Shown: positions 20,229 through 32,589 of the stretch, one piece after another
Position numbering within the stretch: position 1 is the stretch's first letter
Layout: the number at the start of each line of letters is the position of its first letter
Notes under the pieces: model-generated
What the model was told of the DNA's origin: nothing
Databases searched by the model: none
The model's input: only the letters and a program-made list of their open reading frames with translations
Position numbers and translations under genes: made by a program
Assembly: GCF_016097555.1 (NCBI RefSeq)
Contig: NC_054703.1
Span: 20,742,610-20,806,609 of the forward strand
DNA: 64,000 nt
Direction: 5' to 3'
Source: Gigantopelta aegis
Lineage: Eukaryota > Mollusca > Gastropoda > Neomphalida > Peltospiridae

Positions 20229-20548
20229 GTTCGAGATTAAAATTGTTGGGTAGTATCCCAGTTGGATACCAACATTTTAAAATCTGGTATCCAACCTGAG
20301 AATTTAGTATCCTACTTCAAAAAATTCATAAATAACATCATTACAAACTTGGGCGATACTGTTATTTGACTTCACCAGTAAATGACGACTTTCATTGTTT
20401 CAGCGAAAAATAAAAACATAGGATTAAAAATATATATATATATATATTATATGGTATCCCGGTGGGATACTGGGTTATTGAAGTCTGGTATCCAAAATTA
20501 AATTCTGGTATCCCCGGGATATCGGGATACCGTTAATCTTGAACACTG
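20229..20548 (-). mobile_element. GTATCCCA-type dispersed element, copy 2
   Basis: The inverted counterpart of 13368-13627. It has the same ends around GTTCGAGATTAA and AACACTGG, and the same internal CATTTACTGGTGAAG on the opposite strand. Confidence 0.65.
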
Positions 20549-21053
20549 GGTTCAATACTATTGCACACCATTTAGAACGATCTTTAAGCATGTGTCATGT
20601 TACATGAAACTTAATAATTATTGCTAGCGTAAGATGGTTAGTGAATAACTAAACTGCTATGGTACTACAGGACAAAAGAAAAGAGTAAACAATATGTTAT
20701 TGTGTGTGAAATGTTTATTAATGATGGATTAATGGATGGATGGATGGGTGGATGGATGCATGGATGTATGGATGCATGGATGCATGCATGCATACAGGAA
20801 GGATGGATGGATGGATGCATGCAGGATGGATGAATGAATGCATTATTGACTAATTGAGTGAGATATGGATGGATAGATGGATGACTGATGAATTGATGCA
20901 CAGATGGATGGATGGATGGATGAATGAATGGAAGAGTGGAGGATTGGATTCATGGATGTATGGATGAATGGATGGATGGGTGGAGGATTCATGGATGGAT
21001 TCATAGATTGATGGGTGGATGGACGGATGCATGAATGGATAATTGGATGGAAG

Positions 21054-21363
21054 AAAGGAAGGAAATGTTTTATTTAACAACGCACTCAACACATTTTATT
21101 TACGTTTATATGGTGTTAGACCACACAGATATTGAGATAGGAAACTCACTGTCACCACTTCATGGGCTACTCTTTTCGATAAGCAGCAAGGGATCTTTTA
21201 TATGCACTATTCCAGACAGGGTAGTACATACCACAGCCTTTCATATGCCACTCGTGGTGCACTGGCTGGAATGAGAAATAACCCAATGGGCCCACTGAAG
21301 GGGATCGATCCTAGACAGACCGCGCATCGAGCGAGTGCTTTACCACTGGGCTACATCCCGCCC
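21054..21363 (-). repeat. Type A SINE
   Basis: Read on the minus strand: GGCGGGATGTAGCCCAGTGG head, B box GGTCTAGGATCGATCCC, shared body, tail into TTTCCTTCCTTTC. Embedded in GGAT repeats. Confidence 0.85.
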
Positions 21364-22040
21364 CCAGATAATTGGATGGATGCATGGATAGATGGAGGTG
21401 TGGATTCATGGATGGATAAACTGATGGATGGATGGATGCATGCATGCATGGATGAGTGGAGAATTGATGGATGGATAGACAGAGGTATACATGGATAGAT
21501 AGATGGACTGGTGGATGACTGATGGATGGATGGATGGATGGATGAATGGACCGATGGATGGATGGATGGATGAATGAATGGACCAATGGATGGATGGATG
21601 GAAGGATGAATGGATGGATCGATGAATGAATGAATGGATGGGTGGAGAATTGATGGATGGATGGATGGATTGATGGATGGATGAATGGATGGATGGATGG
21701 ATGGACGGACGGATGCATGAACAGATAAATGGATGGATGCATAGATAGATGGATGATGATTGGGTGAAGGACTGGATTCATGGATGGATGGATGGATGGA
21801 CGGAAGATTGATAGATGCATGGATGGATGCATGGATGGATGCATGGATGGATGGATGGATGGTTAGATGGATGGATGGATGGATGGATGGTTGGATGTAT
21901 GGATGAATGAATGGAAGGGTGGAGGATTGGATTCATGGATGTGTGGATGAATGGATGGATGGGTGGAGTATTCATGGATGGATTCATAGATTGATGGGTG
22001 GATGGATGGATTCATTAACAGATAATTGGATGGAAGAAAG

Positions 22041-22352
22041 GAAGGAAATGTTTTATTTAACGACACACTCAACACATTTTATTTACGGTTATATGGTGTT
22101 AGACCACACAGATATTGAGATAGGAAACCCACTGTCGCCACTTCATGGGCTACTCTTTTCGATAAGCAGCAAGGGATCTTTTATATGAACTATCCCACAG
22201 ACAGGATAGTACATACCACGGCCTTTCATATGCCACTCATGGTGCACTGAATGGAACGAGAAATAGCCCAGTGGACCCACCGAAGGGGATCGATCCCAGA
22301 CAGACCGCACATCGAGCGAGCGCTTTACCACTGGGCTACATCCCGCCCCCGG
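22041..22352 (-). repeat. Type A SINE
   Basis: Same layout as 21054-21363, with head complement ending CTACATCCCGCCCCC. It is very similar to its neighbour, so the pair may have arisen by segmental duplication. Confidence 0.85.
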
Positions 22353-22371
22353 ATAATTGGATGGAAGGAAG

Positions 22372-22699
22372 GAAGGATATGTTTTATTTAACGACACACT
22401 CAACACATTTTATTTACGGTTATATGGTGTCAGACATATGGTTAATGACCACACACAGATATTGAGAGAAGAAACCTGCTGTCGCCACTTCATGGGCTAC
22501 TCTTTTTCGATTAGCAGCAAGGGATCTTTTATATGCACCATCCTACACACAGGATAGTACATGCCACAGCCTTTGTTATACCAGTTGTGGAGCACTGGCA
22601 GGAACGAGAAATAGCCCAATGGGCCCACCGACGGGAATCGATCCCAGACAGACTGCACATCGAGCAAGCACTTTACCACTGGGCTACATCCCGCCCCCG
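22372..22699 (-). repeat. Type A SINE
   Basis: A full-length minus-strand copy that begins about 20 bp after the previous SINE. The two are separated only by GATAATTGGATGGAAGG. Confidence 0.85.
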
Positions 22700-23113
22700 G
22701 ATAATTGGATGGATGCATGGATAGATGGAGGTATGGATGGCTAAATGGATGGATGAATGGATGGATGGATGGAGGTGTGGATTCATAGATGGATGAACTG
22801 ATGGATGGATGGATGCATGCATGCATGGATGAGTGGAGAATTGATGGATGGATGGATGGATGGATGGATGGATGGACGGAGGTATAGATGGATAGATAGA
22901 TGGATAACTGGTGGATGACTGATGGATGGATTGATGGATGGATGGATGAATGGACCGATGGACAGATGGATGGATGGACCAATGGATGGATGGATGGATG
23001 CATGCATGGATGGATGGACGGAGGATTGATAAATGCATGGATGGATAAATGGATAGATGGATAAATGCATGGATGCATGGATGGATAAATGGATGGATGC
23101 ATGGATGGATGGA

Positions 23114-23424
23114 TAACAATGGCAGCTATCTCGGAACAGTCTCTTTAAAGTCAATTCAAAGGTCGATTTAACTGCCAAATATCTTTAGAATCTTGTCAAG
23201 TAGATAACAACATAAAAAAGACAATTAAAAGAAATATGTAACAGGGTGTGTGCAGTTTTTTGGTCACCTAAGTTCTAGAAAGAATTATATCAAACTATGC
23301 AGGATGTGTTACACATTACATACGTAATTGAAAGTTAATGTGTAAAAACAATTTGCCCATTTTGTGCAACATTAATTTTTTTTTTTTATTACCAGTAGTT
23401 AACATATCTTAAATTTAGTTAATC
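23114..23424. other. No gene recognised
   Basis: AT-rich sequence with a T run near 23375. Confidence 0.4.
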
Positions 23425-23678
23425 ATTTTGTTTATTTTGTTTAACAACACCAGTAGAGCACACTGATTTATTAATCATCGGCTATTGGATGTCAAACATG
23501 GTAATTTTCACGCAGTCTTTTAAAAGGAAACCTGCTACATTTTTCCATTAGTAGCAAGGTATCTTTTATATGCACCATCCAACAGACAGGATAGCACATA
23601 CCATGGCCTTGATATACCAGTCTTGGTGCACTGGCTGGAACGAGATATGGCGCATCAGGCTATGTCCCTCCCCCTCCA
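23425..23678 (-). repeat. Type D SINE
   Basis: Minus strand: tail complement TTTGTTTAACAACACCAGTA, TTAATCATCGGCTATTGGAT, then the shared body and CACTGGCTGGAACGAGA. The tRNA-like head is reduced. Confidence 0.75.
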
Positions 23679-24221
23679 GTTAATCATGAATATAATATAA
23701 TTAAGTAGACAATTTTGGGGGGGAAAGTGTAGCTATTTTAATAATGGCATTATGCCAAATAAGGTTTCTCACTAGGTGGCACTGCAGACACTCAGGGGGT
23801 TCTGGTTACTTGACACTATATCTGAAAATATTCAGGGACCTATGTACTATATATGCATGCAAAGTGGCACGATTCTATCACAAAGTGCACAATCTTCGTT
23901 ATTATCCACCTAACTAATCTGCTTGATGTCAGACATGATATCTGAGATATACATCAACTTTATCCCGTCAGTAGTGACAGGGTGACTAACAGTGTTGGTA
24001 CGAACAAGCAACACCCTGTGAAGCCCAACTTGGAAATCTGAATGGCAGTACTATGCTGAGTATGGGCTGTTCCAAAATTGATCTCATGGGGGAGGCAGGT
24101 TTGCACCATAACTTGTACATGTATTTTATGGATATAGTGGTCTTCATGATCACAGAAATGTATTCACCTCTATTTTTGATGGTAGATATGGTACATACTT
24201 CCTGATCAATGAATGAAAGTA
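23679..24221. other. No gene recognised
   Basis: No coding, repeat or palindromic structure convincingly seen. Confidence 0.4.
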
Positions 24222-24613
24222 AAGTTTGTTTTATTTAACGATGTCACTAGAGGACATTGATTTTTTATCTTATCATTGGCTATTGGACGTCAAACATATG
24301 GTCATTCCGACACTGGTTTTTTTAGAGGAAACCTGCTGTTGCCACATAGACTACTCTTTTATGACAGGCAGCAAGGAATCTTTTATTTGCGCTTTCCACA
24401 GGCAGGATAGCACAAACCATGGCCTTTGTTGAACCAGTTATGGATCACTGGTTGGTGCAAGTGGTTTACACCTACCCATTGAGCCTTGCGGAGCACTTAC
24501 TCAGGGTTTGGAGTCGGTATCTGGATTAAAATCCCATGCCTCGACTGGGATCCGAACCCTGTACCTACCAGCCTGTAGACCGATGGCCTAACCACGATGC
24601 CACTGAGGCCGGT
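24222..24613 (-). repeat. Chimeric SINE: type B head, type D tail
   Basis: The minus-strand head is type B (CGGCCTCAGTGGCATCGTGG, GGGTTCGGATCCC). The tail, however, is type D-like (complement of TTTAACGATGTCACTAGAGG) and not the TAAATAAAACATTTC tail of other B copies. This shows module exchange between families. Confidence 0.75.
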
Positions 24614-24791
24614 AATCAATGAATCATGACAGCAGAACATGCTTCAATGTTGCATGTCGATGACTTTTTGGAAAAGATATATATACACACATTTAAACTA
24701 CTTTTTCACATTTCTAAAAACAAAGTCAATGCTGTAATGAATGCCTCTAGGAATGATATCTGGAGGGAGGCTCAATCTCTAGTAGAAATAG

Positions 24792-25099
24792 AAGGAAATG
24801 TTTTATTTAATGACGCACACAACACATTTTATTTACGGTTATATGGCGTCAGACATATGGTTAAGGACCACACATATTGAGAGAGGAAACCCGCTGTCAT
24901 CACTTCATGGGCTACTCTTTTCGATTAACAGCAAGGGATCTTTTATATGTGCATACCACGGCCTTTGATATACGTATCAGTCGTGGTGCACCGGCTGGAA
25001 CGAGAAATAACCCAATGGGCCCACTGAAGGGGATCGATCCCAGACAGACCGCGCATCGAGCGAGCGCTTTACCACTGAGCTACATCCCGCCCCCGGATA
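24792..25099 (-). repeat. Type A SINE
   Basis: A minus-strand copy with a small deletion between the body and the ATATAAAAGATCC segment. Head complement CTACATCCCGCCCCC at the right. Confidence 0.85.
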
Positions 25100-25108
25100 A
25101 TTGGATGG

Positions 25109-25443
25109 AAGGAAGGAAGGAAATGTTTTATTTAACGACACACTCAACACATTTTATTTACGGTTATATGGTGTCGGACATATGGTTAAGGACCACACAC
25201 AGATATTGAGAGAAGAAACCCGCTGTCGCCACTTCATGGGCTACTCTTTTCGATTAGCAGCAAGGGATCTTTTATATGCACCATCCCACAGACAGGATAG
25301 TACATGCCATGGATTTTGTTATACCAGTTGTGGTGCACTGGCAGGAACGAGAAATAGCCCAATGGGCCCACCGACAGGGATCGATCCCAGACAGACCACA
25401 CATCGAGCAAGCGCTTAACCACTTGGCTACATCCCGCCCCCGG
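25109..25443 (-). repeat. Type A SINE
   Basis: A full-length minus-strand copy immediately after the previous one, joined by GGATAATTGGATGGAAGG. Confidence 0.85.
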
Positions 25444-26171
25444 ATAATTGGATGGATGCATGGATAGATGGAAGTATGGATGGCTAAATGGATGGATGGA
25501 TGGATGGATGAATGGATGGAGGATTGGATTCATGGATGGATAAACTGATGGATGGATGCATGCATGCATGCATGGATGAGTGGAGAATTGATGGATGGAT
25601 GGATGGATGGATAGACAGAGGTATAAATGGATAGATAGATGGACTGGTGGATGACTGATGGATGGATGGATGGACCGATGGATGGATGGATGAATGAATG
25701 GACCAATGGATGGATGGATGGAAGGATGAATGGATGGATCGATGAATGAATGAATGAATGGATGGGTGGAGGATTGATGGATGGATGGATGGATGGATGG
25801 ACGGATGCATGAACAGATAATTGGATGGATGCATAGATAGATGGATGATGACTGGGTGAAGGACTGGATTCATGGATGGATGGATGGACGGAAGATTGAT
25901 AGATGCATGGATGGATGGATGGATGGATGGGTGAAGGATTGGATTCATGGATGGATAAATGCATGGATGCATCGATGGATGAATGGATGGATGGATGGTT
26001 GGATGGATGGATGGATGGATGGATGGTTGGATGAATGAATGAATGGAAGGGTGGAGGATTGGATTCATGGATGTATGGACGAATGGATGGATGGGTGGAG
26101 GATTCATGGATGGATTCATAGATTGATGGGTGGATGGACGGATGCATGAACAGATAATTGAATGGAAGAAA
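25444..26171. repeat. GGAT tetranucleotide tract
   Basis: The same degenerate repeat as 20720-23113, sharing long blocks such as GATGGATTCATAGATTGATG with 21995. Confidence 0.9.
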
Positions 26172-26485
26172 CGAAGGAAATGTTTTATTTAACGATGCAC
26201 TCAACACATTTTATTTACGATTATATGGTGTTAGACCACACAGATATTGAAATAGGAAACCCACTGTCGCCACTTCATGGGCTACTCTTTTCGATAAGCA
26301 GCAAGGGATCTTTTATATGCACTATCCCACAGACAAGGTAGTACATACCACGGCCTTTCATATGCCACTCGTGGTGCACTGGCTGGAACAAGAAGTAATC
26401 CATTGGGCCCACCGATCGGGATCGATCCCAGACAGACCGCGCATCGAGCGAGCACTTTACCACTGGGCTACATCCCGCCCCCCAG
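26172..26485 (-). repeat. Type A SINE
   Basis: A minus-strand copy, close in sequence to 22041-22352, including the same missing segment after GTTATATGGTGTTAGACC. Confidence 0.85.
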
Positions 26486-26496
26486 ATAATTGGATG

Positions 26497-26822
26497 GAAG
26501 GAAGGATATGTTTTATTTAACGACGCACTCAACACATTTTATTTACGGTTATATGGCGTCAGACATATGGTTATGGACCACACAGATATTGAGAGAGGAA
26601 ACCCACTGTTACCACTTCATATGCTACTCTTTTCGATTAGCAATAAGGGATCTTTTATATGCACCATCACACAGACAGGATAGCACATACCATGGCCTTT
26701 GATATACCAATCATGGTGCACTGGTTGGAGAGAGAAATAGCCCAATGGGCCCACCGACGGGAATCAATCCCAGACCGACCACACATCAAGTGAACGCTTT
26801 ACCACTGGGCTACGTCCCACCC
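26497..26822 (-). repeat. Type A SINE
   Basis: A minus-strand copy, last of the cluster. The head complement ends GGGCTACGTCCCACCCC. Confidence 0.85.
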
Positions 26823-27270
26823 CAATCTCTAGTGGAGGGCGCAAGACATTTTTTTACCTTATTTATATGGAAGGCGATTGTGCAGGAGGGTTTTGGGGTT
26901 CGAAAACCCTTCCTGCTCTAGAAATGTTTCTCTTTTTTTCAATATTTTTCAGTAGAGCATGCCTTGACACCCGATAAACTTTGTTCACTAGTCTAGCCCC
27001 CACCCCCAATAAATTCCTGTCTGTGCCTGTAGGCTATAGAGTTGGTCCAAAAAGAACTTACATTTTTGTCCTCAAGTATGTGTGGGGGAGGGGGGCACAG
27101 GTTCCCCCCATTCTTACAGGCTAGGCAATTTCAGATTTAGTGTGAATATTTACTAATTTTATCATCTGGGGAAATTCTGTAACCTGAACTTTTCTCATGC
27201 ATTCCAATCAGTACACCAAAACTGGTCAACAGCTGTGGTATGTGCTTTCCTGTCTGTGGGCGAGTACATA

Positions 27271-28669
27271 TACTGAACAAAATAAGAAACTTCCGCTAAC
27301 TTTGCTTCAACATAACTTGATGAAAACAAACCGGGGGAATAATTGTTATATATGCGTTTAAAGAGTGTTCCATGATGCATTGTTTGGTGCAAAAATCATG
27401 GCCATAGGTTAACAGAAACTGGGAGAAATTTTGACCAAGTGTGGTAGAGGTTTAAAAAAAAAAAAACCCCACTTAATAACGGGTATGACCACCTCTTGAA
27501 CTGACCACTGCAGTGCATCGCAGGCGCATAGAATTGACTAAAGTGTTGATTTCTGCCTGTGGAATATTGTTCCATTCCTGAATGAGCGCTCGACGAAGTT
27601 CGTTGACGTTAGCGGGTGGGTTGGGACGACGCCTCGATCGTCTGTCCAGACTATCCCAGACATGCTCGATGGGGTTGAGATCAGGACTTTTAGCGGGCCA
27701 GTCATCAATGAAATCAATGTTATTTGTCCTAAGAAAATTTACAGTGTCTCTAGCTGTATGAGAGGTGGCATTATCATGCTGAAAAATCGAGATGTTGGCG
27801 TTGTTATGGAACGGAGGAATGACGTGATGAGCGAGAATGTCATCGCGGTAACGTTGAGCATTTAAATTGTCATCAATGACGACTAGTGGTGAACCATCAC
27901 CACGTTGTAAAGAAAATCTGGATTCATCCGAAAAAAGAACGGTATCCAACGAGTGTGTACACGTGCCCAATTAAGACGATTTAGATGAAGACGTTGCGTT
28001 AAAACGCATCCGACGTAAGGACGTCGTGCATGTAAACTGTTCTCCCGCAGACGATTACGAACAGTTTGCCCACTGATTTGGTTATTATGAAACCCAGGTG
28101 TGTCAGCAGCAGTAGCAGTGGCAGTTTGGAATCGATTTCGCAAATGCATGTTCATGATATAGCGGTCTTGACCACGCATTGTAACACGCAGATGTCCACG
28201 ATGTGGCAAGTCGTTGGTGCTTCCTGTTGTTCGAAATCTTACGCGAAGATTTCGTATCGCTCGACTAGAACTCCCAACATGCCTTGCAACGTCTTCTGTC
28301 GACATGCCAGCATCAAGCATGCCAATCGCCCGTTCGCGTAAATTATTGGGTATTCTTGGCATACTAAAAATGCTACAATGTAAAAAACGTTAATTTTGTT
28401 ACAAATTTTGAAGCGTTTTCGTTCACTTGACAACAATGTCAGTAAGACAAGTAAAACAAATTGACCGAATACTACACGGACATGCATGCACATACAAATT
28501 GAATTTCACGTTGTCGACGATTAACAGTGCAAAAATAATCGATAAAATTCATGAATCCTGATAATACAGCTCAAGGCTAATACTACCTATATAATTTCAT
28601 TACACAATGAATTCTTTAACACAACAAATACTATATGTACAAATCGGAAGTTTCTTTTTTGGTTCAGTA
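27271..28669 (-). mobile_element. Tc1-like element, family 2 (1399 bp)
   Basis: Inverted ends TACTGAACAAAATAAGAAAC at the left and the complement of TACTGAACCAAAAAAGAAAC at the right, with TA duplicated on each side. Ends, size and internal transposase identify a Tc1/mariner element. It landed inside a type D SINE. Confidence 0.85.
27473..28362 (-). pseudogene. Tc1-like transposase, frameshifted and internally deleted
   Basis: The N-terminal frame (28362 to about 27960) has the paired helix-turn-helix region (ARHVGSSSRAIRNLRVRF) after MPRIPNNLRERAIGML. A frameshift near 27960 moves the rest to another frame, which carries LFSDESRF (first catalytic Asp), FQHDNATSHTA (second Asp) and SPDLNPIEHVW (Glu). 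The block with the RRRGER and FGGGSVMVW motifs, about 40 residues, is missing between GDGSPLV and VIDDNLNAQ. I count 35 residues between the second Asp and the Glu. It is a dead transposase of a DDE cut-and-paste element. Its relatives usually have a 330-350 residue protein. Confidence 0.85.
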
Positions 28670-28825
28670 TATATAAAAGATCCCTTGCTGCATTAGGAAA
28701 AATGTAGCAGGTTTTCTCTGATGACTACATGTCAGTCAGAATTACCAAATGTTTGACATCCAATAGCCAATGATTAATTAATCAATGTGCTCTAGTGGTG
28801 TCGTTAAACAAAAATAAACTGTTAA

Positions 28826-29500
28826 TCTGTATCCTGAAGCACCCTCAACAGACATACCACATATTCTGATGAAGCCCTGGATCATTAGAATGTATAGAAG
28901 CGTCTTCATTCTCGAACTACTATTCTAGCACCTGAAATACAAAAACAACAATTCGGCCCTGAAAACATCATAAAATGTACTATGTAGTTTAATATTACGT
29001 TTAAGTTTCAAAAGAGTTAAATAATTAAAAAAAGTTCCTTTTGTCAAATATACCATATAAAACAATTACCATTGCATATATTTCATCTATTGTGTACAAG
29101 CCAAAACAAGGGTGTAAAAAGTGACTGTCGTTGACCTTACACTGGTGACATCTTAGTCTGCGCACCTAAGCATTTGTGTTATATTTTGAAGTTAAAATAT
29201 TTCTTTAAAAATATTTGTTTCACCGCCACAGTACAATGGAACAATAACTGTGTTACGGTACTATTGAAAGTTATTATTTTATTATTTGTTTAAACTCAAG
29301 TAATGAGTGCATTTTTAGTGGCAACCCCTGTATTTACTGGCCTGCATGACGGCACACAAGTCTGCGCAACAAACATTAAAACAACCACTTCTGTCACTAC
29401 TGCTCACAGAAACAATAAAAGGTAATGGATCCGACTTTTCGTAAGTTCTAGACAACGAACACTTCCTATGATATAGTCTGTTTCAGGAAATTTAGATTAT
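28826..29500. other. No gene recognised
   Basis: AT-rich unique sequence, nothing supported. Confidence 0.4.
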
Positions 29501-29501
29501 G

Positions 29502-30818
29502 TAGCGGTTGCAAAACAAAGTACTAGTAGGCGTTGGAACTGACAGCGTAGGAGTTGGGGGTTTATCGAGAGCTACAGACACTTAGTAATGGGGGCACGCG
29601 GAGGGGGCTATGGGCCGGAGTCTGTTACCACAGAAGTGTGCAATGTAGTCCACTTGTAATGCATATAGTTGGTGAAATTGTTGGACCAAGAATAGAACAA
29701 GTATGACTCGGTGGTTTTCCGTTTAAAAAAAGCTATTTTCCGTTTCATGTTGTTGTAAATTCCATTTCATTTCTGTTTCAGACTACAATATGTAATTAAC
29801 AATTGAACTAACACAAGTTGTGACAAATTAAAGGGTCCAAAATTTGACTAGCGTCGACATGCGTCGCTATTTGTTATTAAGTGAAAGTAAGCCTACATAT
29901 TAGTAGCGAAAAATCACATCAGGAGTAAAGGCTACAATTATAATAACTACATAAAGCCTGACTGTCCAACAATTAAATTCACTGCTTTATTCAACGGGGC
30001 TTAGGGCTCACAAAACGTAAACATTTATTTTATCATCTCTTTGACAGTCTAACGTCGTATGCAAACTGAAGTATGCGCATGACACAGCGGAAATAAAGTA
30101 ACATTGCATCGTTCAGCTTAACGTCTGCAAACATATTTTGAATGCTGGTTCCCGAAATGGTCATTTCGTTTAATGTGTAGCGTATAAAATCTGTCTTCCA
30201 AGACAAGCGTAAGCGACAAACCGCTGGCTAAACTTACTCCTGGGAAAAAACCTGTCCCATCTGTGCAGGCGCAACAGACTAAGCAGTAAACCAGCCCCAA
30301 GTTCAGCCAGCAAACGTTTCGCTAACGTTCGCGAAGTATTTGATTGGTTCCCAATGTGACCATTTGGTTTACCGTGAATTAAGCGCATAATCCAGTCTAA
30401 CGTTTGCCAATAGTACTGCGCAGTTTTACAGCGTGTGGCAATAGTAAAATAGTATTTATTTTTTTAACTTCGCAGAAAATCGTAATTCCATTTCCAAATG
30501 TAAATTCCGTTTCACAATGGGAATTACGGGAATTCCGTCCGTTTTCCGCGATCGCAGAAAATCACAGGGTCTAAGTGTGCTCATGAATCAAAACAAAATA
30601 TATTTTAAAAACAAAGGCAATGAGCAGTAATGGACACTGTATTCATGGGAAACTCAAAGTTTTCCTGAAGAAATTAACCCATAGAAGCCAAGCTATACAT
30701 TCAGACAAGAACCAAGAAAATATGAACTGGAGTCTGAGCAACTGTGGCGAAAATAGACGTCGGAAATGAGGGTAATAAACGTCGCATGCGATGCGCGACG
30801 CCTTGTTTTGCAACCACT
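29502..30818. mobile_element. Possible DNA transposon with GGTTGCAAAACAA ends
   Basis: GCGGTTGCAAAACAAAG at the left and CTTGTTTTGCAACCAC at the right are complementary over about 15 bp and lie 1.3 kb apart. Related AATTCCGTTT and CGCAGAAAATC motifs recur inside (29730, 30470-30570). No target duplication and no transposase were recognised. Confidence 0.4.
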
Positions 30819-31250
30819 GTTACGCAAATGAGATAAATATAAATGGTGTTCCATTCTCCTTATTTGGATAAAACAAAATAGCAATATAAAAAAGCCAATG
30901 TCAAAATTAATTATCATTATTCAACAAAAGTTGTCTTAGACTTATTAATGTGAAAATGACCACAAATAGTGTTTGTTAGCCATATAGGACAATGGCTAAA
31001 AATAGGCCATGCTGTAAGCTTTATATAGTCTGGGCAGACATATTGGTTGTGTTGTGTCACTCAGAAGGAAATTAAAAATATTCTTGGATGTTTACATTAA
31101 CAGATGAAATAAAACATTTATTTCAGTCATGGATTCATAAATTACAACAAGGTATATATTGAAGCTTCTATGTAAACTTGTGTAAGTTGATATACACAGT
31201 TGACCATTACAGCGTTGACAGACACGTGTTGACAGATGATACAAAAACAC
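30819..31250. other. No gene recognised
   Basis: AT-rich sequence, nothing supported. Confidence 0.4.
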
Positions 31251-31258
31251 GTTGATCA

Positions 31259-31471
31259 CAGACCTGTCAACCTTTAGACAAGAGAAAGCAGGAGGTGTGT
31301 GTTGAAAAAGCAGGAGATTTTGTCAAAAAGCAGGAGATTTTTAAATTCACACAATTTAACCCAAAATCGCAAGATTTAAAAAAAACCATTATTACAATAA
31401 GTTATATGAATACTTTATAATGTCATATATACTTCTTAACCTTAGATCTTGGCATTAAAAAAAAAAATATA

Positions 31472-31502
<31 letters not shown>

Positions 31503-32581
31503 AAAGTTTAAATATTATTATGATTTAATACATATTTAAAAAAAAAAAAAATATTATCCAAAAATGTTAAGAACATGAACAAGAAATAAAAAATTTAATT
31601 AGTACATTTACGGTATTACACTTACAGCCTTACAGGTTGCGTTACATTATCATTTGTGGTTAGTGTACCTAAGTACCAAAGACAAATTTATATAAATCTT
31701 ATAAATTAATATTCAGTTTTTACTATAATGAGGAACGGTGGCGTGGTACTTATTTAAAATCATTATAATGATGCAATAAACATTGTATTTTCATTAATCA
31801 TAAGTAAAACCTCATTACGGACATCGTGTGAAATATACCGGAATTATACCCATTTCCGTGAGTAACTTTATGTCAATGTCAAACACAACATTTTTTAATT
31901 GTACAAAAATAATTTCTTGAAGTGTACCCTTATAACCAACATTTTACTGCACAAACATACAAAATTAACTGACACAAGTATGTTTATACAGCTAATTGGT
32001 CTTTTCGTTGTCTTGCTGTGACATGTGATTTTAACATGCATCGTGTGTATCGCTGTCAACTCGGAGTCTGGCAGTTCAGATTCGTCATAGTTGCATTATG
32101 TAATCCAGTGGGAAGACATTTTACAATTCAGAGGTGTTATTAGAACTAAATTGGATAGTTTTTTTTTTTTTTTTATATGGCAACACTGAATGTCAATACA
32201 CAGCCTGTTGAATTAGCGGCAACACGCTTTGTAGCCATTACGATGACAACAAACATTATAATTACATGTCATTTTATAAACTCCATGTGCTTTTTTAACA
32301 ATATAAATAGGCTATCCCACAATTTTCACTTCGGCAAAGGTTAAACAGTCGGGACAATTCGGCCTGTTACATTCTCAGAAGCCGAAAGTAGTCGACATTT
32401 GCCGAATGAGAAAAAAAGGCAGAGTTACTTCCCTTCTGTTATTTTGACAAAAGAGGATCGATTTTTTTTTATACTTACAAAAATGTCATTTAAAAGGAGA
32501 AACTGTCTCCCGCACAGGAGAAAGGAGATTTGATCAAATACCGGGAGACTCCCGCGGAATCCGGGAGGGTTGACAGGTCTG
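31259..32581. mobile_element. Non-autonomous hAT-like element with 8-bp target duplication
   Basis: CAGACCTGTCAACC at the left end and GGTTGACAGGTCTG at the right are perfect inverted repeats. GTTGATCA lies directly outside both (31251-31258 and 32582-32589), an 8-bp target duplication as in hAT elements. Repeated AGCAGGAGATTTT and GGGAGACTCCCG-like motifs lie near the ends. The 1323-bp interior is AT-rich and encodes no recognisable transposase. Confidence 0.8.
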
Positions 32582-32589
32582 GTTGATCA

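Larger units (their letters stand above)
20720..23113. repeat. GGAT/GAAT tetranucleotide tracts separated by SINEs
   Basis: Degenerate (GGAT)n with GAAT, GCAT and GGGT variants occupies 20720-21053, 21364-22040 and 22699-23113. Minus-strand type A SINEs sit between the tracts. Larger blocks recur: GCATGCATGCATGGATGAGT followed by GGAGAATTGATGG appears at about 21435, 22814 and 25558. Long frames rich in His, Pro, Ser and Ile are period artefacts. Confidence 0.9.
27190..28825 (+). repeat. Type D SINE split by a Tc1-like element
   Basis: The left part is 27190-27270 (AATCAGTACACCAAAACTGG to GCGAGTACATA). The right part is 28670-28825 (TATAAAAGATCCCTTGCTGC to GTGTCGTTAAACA). Removing the Tc1 element restores the usual GCATATAAAAGATC sequence. 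Confidence 0.8.

Noticed and set aside
20665..26207. Many frames rich in HPSIHPS on the minus strand and DGWMDGW on the plus strand
   Set aside because: Translations of a degenerate GGAT repeat; no start, splice or domain evidence.
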